DNA of 64,000 bases, from NCBI GenBank assembly GCA_036985855.1, contig BTQL01000004.1, forward strand, positions 1-64,000, given 5' to 3'. A program made the position numbers and the translations under genes. This DNA is from B3-G11 sp036985855. GTDB lineage: Bacteria; Actinomycetota; Acidimicrobiia; Spongiisociales; UBA5794. The notes below the pieces were generated by a model that made no database searches, was not told where the DNA came from, and saw only the letters and a list, made by a program, of their open reading frames with translations. Position 1 is the first letter of the stretch. Each line of letters starts with the position of its first letter. Below, piece by piece: positions 59,875 to 64,000 of this stretch.

Positions 59875-60045
59875 GGTTGCACGAGTGTAATTACATTTGT
59901 GTCACTCGTCAAACACCATCCGAGTCGTCTCGTACTTGTCCGATCCGGGGGAAGATATGTCATTTGTAGCGGCCCGGTGTGACACATTGCCAACCGAGCA
60001 GCAACCCACTTTTCGCGAAGGTGGACACTTTTCGCGCCCTCGCCC

Positions 60046-61482
60046 TCAACCGACGACCGATCCGTCGTCTATGTTCGCTCTCTCGCGAAGCGTTGCCCGT
60101 ACAGCCTCGATGTCTGCCGGACACGTCTTGGACGCCTTCCAGTAGCACCAACCCGTTGGCAGGAAGAACACCTGAAACAGAGAGAGGCCGAGGGCAAGAT
60201 TGAACGGCGGCGGGAGGGTCTTTCGAATCGTGTCGGCCGTGACGGTTGTCAATCCCGTTCCGACCGCACGGCCGATGCCGTTGATGAAATTTCCGACGCC
60301 GAATACGGTGCCGCGGTGTTCAGGGACGTTCACATCCGAGATCAAGGCAAACCAGTTCGGTGAGTCGGCTGAGGTGAGGGCGAGGGCGATGATCGCCGAC
60401 AAGAACGCGAGCGCGACCCAAGGGTTCGTGACGATTGCGGCGAGAACCTCAGGGACGAACGTTGCTGTGCTTGCCCCGTCTGTCACCTCCAGGCCGCGCA
60501 ACGGTACCCAGAAGAAGACGAGGAAGAACGGAATGGCCCCGAGGATGCCGATGGCAGAAACGTATGCCCTTCCGGATAGATTCCGCCGCTGCCATCGGTC
60601 GCCGATGTGGCCGAAGAGAATCGAGAACAGAGCGCCGACCGTGAACAGAGCGGCGAACAGACCGCCTACTTGTTGACCGGTGGCTTGTGAGTATCCCTCG
60701 GCGATGACTTTCTCCTGGTAGAGCAACGGCACCCACACGAGCGATCCGTAGGCGACCTGTGCGGTCAGCCCCTGGAGAACGAGCCAGGTGTTCGTTTTGA
60801 CCGCTCGAAGGTCTTCGATCTGTCCGGCGTCGATCGAGTATTCATACGTCTCGCCCCTGGCGTACATCTCCTGAAGGTCGGGTTCCTTGTACCCGCGGGG
60901 TGCGTCGAAGGTCGTCAGGAATAGGAGCGAGAACAGGAAACCTGCAGCGGCGAGGATGACGAACGGAGCTGTATGGTTTTGAGCTCCGGCTTGAGACGCG
61001 AGCAGGCTTCCGACAAGCGAACCGATCCCCTGGCTGAGCCCCCAGAATGACATCGCGAGTCCGCGTCTCCTCGGTGCGATGAAGTCGGAGATGACAGAGA
61101 ACCCGACCGACGCGATCGATCCGAGGCCGATACCAGCGATGATCTGGAGGCCCAACAGTGACCAGTACGAAGTTGTGAACCCGGACAGGCCAACGGCAGC
61201 CGACCAGATGACCGTGCCCCACAGGAGCAGTTTCTTGCGGTCCCTCGAGTCAGCGAGATATCCCCATACGACTGCCGTCACCGCGGTCACCAATATCTGT
61301 GCCCCTGTGAGGACTCCGATCGCTGTTGTGCTCACATCGAAGGTTTCGCGTAGTCGGGGAACCATCGAGGGGATGAGGGCGATCGCCGCGTTGTCGAGTG
61401 AAGCAAGGATGACGAACACGACGATCGTATAGACGACGTGGGTTGTGCCGCCCCACCAAGCGCGGCTCACGGTGGTTGTCAT
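60046..61482 (-). CDS. Major facilitator superfamily transporter
   Basis: A 478-residue MFS protein with twelve membrane helices. The loop 2-3 signature is GYLADSRDRKKLLLWG (~residue 75-90), and IAGIGLGSIASVGFSVISDFIAPRRRG lies at TM4-5. The central loop (~200-230) is acidic and Tyr-rich. The Spinster-like pattern (NWFALISDVNVPEHRGTVFGVGNFINGIGRAVG in TM10-11) suggests lipid or organic-anion transport, but the substrate is unknown. The 283-base region between it and nrdJ carries the nrdJ control sites and two CACTTTTCGCG direct repeats. Confidence 0.88.
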   Translation of the reverse strand: MTTTVSRAWWGGTTHVVYTIVVFVILASLDNAAIALIPSMVPRLRETFDVSTTAIGVLTGAQILVTAVTAVVWGYLADSRDRKKLLLWGTVIWSAAVGLSGFTTSYWSLLGLQIIAGIGLGSIASVGFSVISDFIAPRRRGLAMSFWGLSQGIGSLVGSLLASQAGAQNHTAPFVILAAAGFLFSLLFLTTFDAPRGYKEPDLQEMYARGETYEYSIDAGQIEDLRAVKTNTWLVLQGLTAQVAYGSLVWVPLLYQEKVIAEGYSQATGQQVGGLFAALFTVGALFSILFGHIGDRWQRRNLSGRAYVSAIGILGAIPFFLVFFWVPLRGLEVTDGASTATFVPEVLAAIVTNPWVALAFLSAIIALALTSADSPNWFALISDVNVPEHRGTVFGVGNFINGIGRAVGTGLTTVTADTIRKTLPPPFNLALGLSLFQVFFLPTGWCYWKASKTCPADIEAVRATLRERANIDDGSVVG

Positions 61483-61509
61483 GTTCGTATCGTGGCAGCG
61501 ATCCGAACG

Positions 61510-61785
61510 CTAATCGGCGGGCATTTCCTCGATTCCGGCCGGCGGGTTGCCGTCGACGATCGTGTCATCTGTCACCGGTGGCTGCGGTGGTGCGGACTGC
61601 TTGGGACCTTTGCCGAAGGGTGCCCATGCCGCAAGGATGAGCCCAAGGAGGAGTCCAAGCAGGGGCAGAATCCAGATCAGGTCAGAATGGAGTGGGATGA
61701 CGCCGTAGAGAACCAACGTCAACCCACCGAACAGGCCGAACAAGAAACCTGCCACGATGCCAAGAATCGGTCGACCCTTCATCAT
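61510..61785 (-). CDS. Small membrane protein
   Basis: A 91-residue protein with two membrane helices (ILGIVAGFLFGLFGGLTLVLYG and LIWILPLLGLLLGLILAAWAPFG) and a Pro- and acid-rich cytoplasmic or external tail. I do not recognise it. The start overlaps the upstream gene's stop (TCAT at 61782-61785), so it is co-translated with the secreted protein. Confidence 0.65.
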   Translation of the reverse strand: MMKGRPILGIVAGFLFGLFGGLTLVLYGVIPLHSDLIWILPLLGLLLGLILAAWAPFGKGPKQSAPPQPPVTDDTIVDGNPPAGIEEMPAD

Positions 61786-62330
61786 GTCACCTTCCTCTTC
61801 ACACCGGCCCCCAGTGTTGCCACACCAAATACCAGCGCGCCGATCGCGCTGATGATTGCGGCGGCCCCGGGACTACCTGCGAGTTTCATCGTCACCGCGA
61901 CAACACATGTCTGCCCGAGTTGCGTGTGCGAAGCTGTGACTTCAAGCTGTACGCCGCGCGGAACGAAACCGGGGACTTCGTAGGTATAGGCTCCTGAATC
62001 GGAGACCTCGACGGTGTCCCCGTCCCAGTCCGCAACTGCCCAATTGAAGCGTGGGAGTCGAACCGACACAGCCCCGAAGAACGGTACTTCGTTGGGGGGT
62101 GCAGGAAGGTTGATGTTGCCCGCCCACTGGACCGTGTCCTTCTCCGGCACGACTACGACTTTGCTCAGTGGTGTGCTTTCTGTCACCGTCGTGTTGTCCG
62201 TGAACGCGGCACTTCCCGTGCACTTGCCCTGGAACACCTCGGCGTTCGCCGGTGCGGCGAGGCCAACCACCCAGAATGCAGTGATGGTTCCGAGCAGCAC
62301 AAGACTCGCCGCTTTTCGTCTGTCTCCCAT
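61782..62330 (-). CDS. Secreted, C-terminally anchored protein
   Basis: A 182-residue envelope protein: Sec signal peptide (KAASLVLLGTITAFWVVGLAAPANA, cleavage after ANA near 30), then a beta-rich external domain with a Cys at residue ~37 (GKCTGS) and another near 140 (GQTCVVAV) that could form a disulfide. A C-terminal helix (AAAIISAIGALVFGVATLGAGV) and basic stop-transfer tail (KRKVT) follow. Family not recognised. Likely acts with the coupled small membrane protein. Confidence 0.72.
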   Translation of the reverse strand: MGDRRKAASLVLLGTITAFWVVGLAAPANAEVFQGKCTGSAAFTDNTTVTESTPLSKVVVVPEKDTVQWAGNINLPAPPNEVPFFGAVSVRLPRFNWAVADWDGDTVEVSDSGAYTYEVPGFVPRGVQLEVTASHTQLGQTCVVAVTMKLAGSPGAAAIISAIGALVFGVATLGAGVKRKVT

Positions 62331-62399
62331 GTTTCTGCCTCCCTCTTCGTATCACGATAGACGGTCCTCGGTCGCGTGTCCGGTGATTATCCTCCGCGT

Positions 62400-64000
62400 A
62401 TGAGACACCGACCCTCACGGCAGGCGCCGACGTGGGTGCCAGATGTCGACACGATCGACAGCGCAAACCTCACAGCCGCCATGATGTCGCGGGGTATCGG
62501 TACGTACGATGAGTTCCATCGCTGGTCCGTCGCGGATCCGGACGGTTTTTGGGCGATGGTTGTTGAAGACCTCGAGATCCGATTCGACGAGGAACCGGCG
62601 GCTATCCGCGGAAGTGATGATGCCACAGACCCTGATTGGCTTCCTGGGGCTTCATTGAACATCGTGCGATCATGCCTGGACCACGACCCCGGTGCTGCCG
62701 CCATCGTGGCCGGTTCCCAGGACGCACTCCGGACGGTCTCGGTAGGCGAACTGACAGAGCGCGTAGCCGCGTTTGCTGGAGGATTCGATCGGGCCGGGTA
62801 CACCGAGGGCGATGCAGTGGCAATCGTGATGCCCATGACCGTCGAGGCGGTCGTCGCCTATCTCGGAATCATCTCGGCGGGTGGTGTGGTCGTATCGATA
62901 GCCGACTCCTTCGTCTCGGACGAGGTCGAAACTCGACTCTCGATTACGTCACCGGTCGCGGTTGTTACCCAGGATCGAGCCATCCGGCTCGGTCGGGTGC
63001 TGCCGATGTACGCCAAATGTGTCGAGGCCGGGGCCCCGCCATGCATTGTCGTCGAAACCGGATCAGGGATGCCGCTGCGAGACGGGGACATCTGGTGGGA
63101 CGATTTTGTTGTTCCCGGCTCTGTTTTCGATCCGGTCGCACTGGCTGCATCTGCCCACACGAACATCCTCTTTTCATCGGGCACGACCGGTGACCCGAAA
63201 GCGGTCCCGTGGTCACAGACAACACCCATCAAGGCGGCAATGGATGGTCGGTTTCATCAGGACATTCACAGTGGTGATGTCGTGGCCTGGCCCACGAATC
63301 TTGGATGGATGATGGGGCCGTGGCTCATCTATGCAGCACTCCTCAATGGAGCGACGATCGCGTTGTACGACGACGCACCAACGAGCGAAGGTTTCATACG
63401 ATTCATCCGGAATGCGGGCGTTACAATGCTTGGCATCGTTCCATCGATCGTTGCGGCATGGCGCGGATCCGGTGTCCTGGCAGAGGGCGACTGGACTGCG
63501 GTTCGTGTGGTGTCATCAACCGGTGAGGCATCGAACCCAGATGACTACGACTGGCTCATGCGGGTGGCTGGTGATGTGCCGCTGATCGAGTATTGCGGTG
63601 GCACCGAGATCGGTGGTGGGTATGTGACGGGTACGGTGCTCCAGCCTGCGGTTGCCTCGCGTTTCACCACTCCTGCTCTCGGACTTGACATGGTCCTGTT
63701 CGATGACGAAGGAGAGCCCGCCGACGAGGGAGAGGTATTCCTCGTACCGCCATCGATGGGGCTTTCGACAGAGCTGTTGACCGGCGATCACCGGATCGTC
63801 TACTACGAAGGCCTCCCGGCATACAACCGACCACTACGTCGTCACGGCGACCAGATGGTGAGAGAGGACGGTGGCCTTTATCGAGCTCTGGGGAGGGTCG
63901 ACGACGCGATGAACCTTGGAGGCATCAAGGTCTCGTCCGCAGATCTCGAAGAAGCTATCGGTGACCTCGACGGTGTGGCCGAAGTTGCTGCGGTGGCTGT
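62400..64000 (+). CDS. AMP-binding acyl-CoA synthetase, truncated at window end
   Basis: An open frame of 533+ codons running off the window, so the C-terminus is missing. It is an adenylate-forming synthetase. The A3 motif is ILFSSGTTGDPKAVPW (~residue 260), with WPTNLGWMMGPWLIYAALLNGATIALYDD (~300-330), the A5-like EYCGGTEIGGGY (~400) and A8 GRVDDAMNLGGIKVSS near the end. This matches the plant AAE17/18-like and acetyl-/propionyl-CoA synthetase-related group as I recall it. It would activate a carboxylic acid to its CoA thioester, feeding the acyl-CoA dehydrogenases. ATG 62400 is the first reasonable start. Confidence 0.88.
   Translation, partial: MRHRPSRQAPTWVPDVDTIDSANLTAAMMSRGIGTYDEFHRWSVADPDGFWAMVVEDLEIRFDEEPAAIRGSDDATDPDWLPGASLNIVRSCLDHDPGAAAIVAGSQDALRTVSVGELTERVAAFAGGFDRAGYTEGDAVAIVMPMTVEAVVAYLGIISAGGVVVSIADSFVSDEVETRLSITSPVAVVTQDRAIRLGRVLPMYAKCVEAGAPPCIVVETGSGMPLRDGDIWWDDFVVPGSVFDPVALAASAHTNILFSSGTTGDPKAVPWSQTTPIKAAMDGRFHQDIHSGDVVAWPTNLGWMMGPWLIYAALLNGATIALYDDAPTSEGFIRFIRNAGVTMLGIVPSIVAAWRGSGVLAEGDWTAVRVVSSTGEASNPDDYDWLMRVAGDVPLIEYCGGTEIGGGYVTGTVLQPAVASRFTTPALGLDMVLFDDEGEPADEGEVFLVPPSMGLSTELLTGDHRIVYYEGLPAYNRPLRRHGDQMVREDGGLYRALGRVDDAMNLGGIKVSSADLEEAIGDLDGVAEVAAVA

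Noticed and set aside
1..64000. tRNA, rRNA, CRISPR array or prophage
   Set aside because: Gaps were read for cloverleaf ends, regular spaced repeats and phage genes; nothing convincing was seen, though a covariance-model search was not possible.

Overview
The window is about 64 kb of chromosomal, high-GC actinobacterial DNA, densely coding, with no insertion sequence, prophage, CRISPR array, rRNA or tRNA that I can recognise. The lineage is inferred from a WhiB protein, a bacterial proteasome activator (Bpa) with a hydrophobic-Tyr-Leu tail next to a PAC2 protein, an F420-type LLM oxidoreductase, a FadE5-type acyl-CoA dehydrogenase, an EtfD/FadF-like membrane iron-sulfur protein and a mycothiol-type ArsC. 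The mix fits a deep-branching actinobacterium such as Acidimicrobiia, but I cannot fix the taxon without a database search.

Layout. 0-4.9 kb: DUF2079 membrane protein, hydrolase/LLM oxidoreductase pair, DUF2461 protein, and a TetR regulator divergent from fadE5. 4.9-10.7 kb: fadE5, nitroreductase, small membrane protein, a glutamate racemase-macrodomain fusion, proC and proline dehydrogenase. 10.7-16.8 kb: a SmtB-type regulator with a CDF metal exporter, the EtfD-like protein, prephenate dehydratase, a solitary DNA methyltransferase and a membrane protein. 16.8-26 kb: DUF547 protein, NhaA, a Ca/Na exchanger, PolX, a sulfite-oxidase-like molybdoenzyme and a penicillin-acylase family Ntn hydrolase. 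26-30.4 kb: Bpa, PAC2, FHA protein, CBS-BON protein, WhiB and an isolated zinc/manganese-type ABC permease. 30.4-39.3 kb: cyclophilin, DEAD-box helicase, HAD phosphatase, a second acyl-CoA dehydrogenase, an FKBP lipoprotein and a heterodimeric ABC exporter with a possible leader peptide. 39.3-47.9 kb: CPBP protease, an uncharacterised gene bracketed by near-identical 50-bp inverted repeats, a degenerate Mrr-like protein, hydrolase and cysteine-desulfurase-like proteins, an Ogt/ECF sigma pair, ArsC, an EamA transporter and a LiaF-like protein. 48-64 kb: metH under a SAM riboswitch, LapA protein, two lipoproteins with further copies of the 50-bp repeat, class II ribonucleotide reductase nrdJ with NrdR and DnaA boxes, an MFS transporter, two small envelope proteins and a truncated acyl-CoA synthetase.

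Themes. Fatty-acid oxidation is represented by two acyl-CoA dehydrogenases, the EtfD-like electron acceptor and the AMP-binding synthetase. B12 dependence is represented by MetH and NrdJ. The most unusual points are a four-copy family of 50-bp hairpin repeats that twice brackets a single gene, the MurI-macrodomain fusion, the metH leader with an SD-sequestering hairpin, the NrdR/DnaA architecture at nrdJ and a possible leader peptide ahead of the ABC exporter. With corrected starts, no intergenic gap exceeds 300 bases. The longest are 59763-60045 (nrdJ promoter region), 39061-39334 (ABC leader), 14217-14450 (one hairpin), 51501-51724 (riboswitch) and 47829-48044 (nothing recognised).
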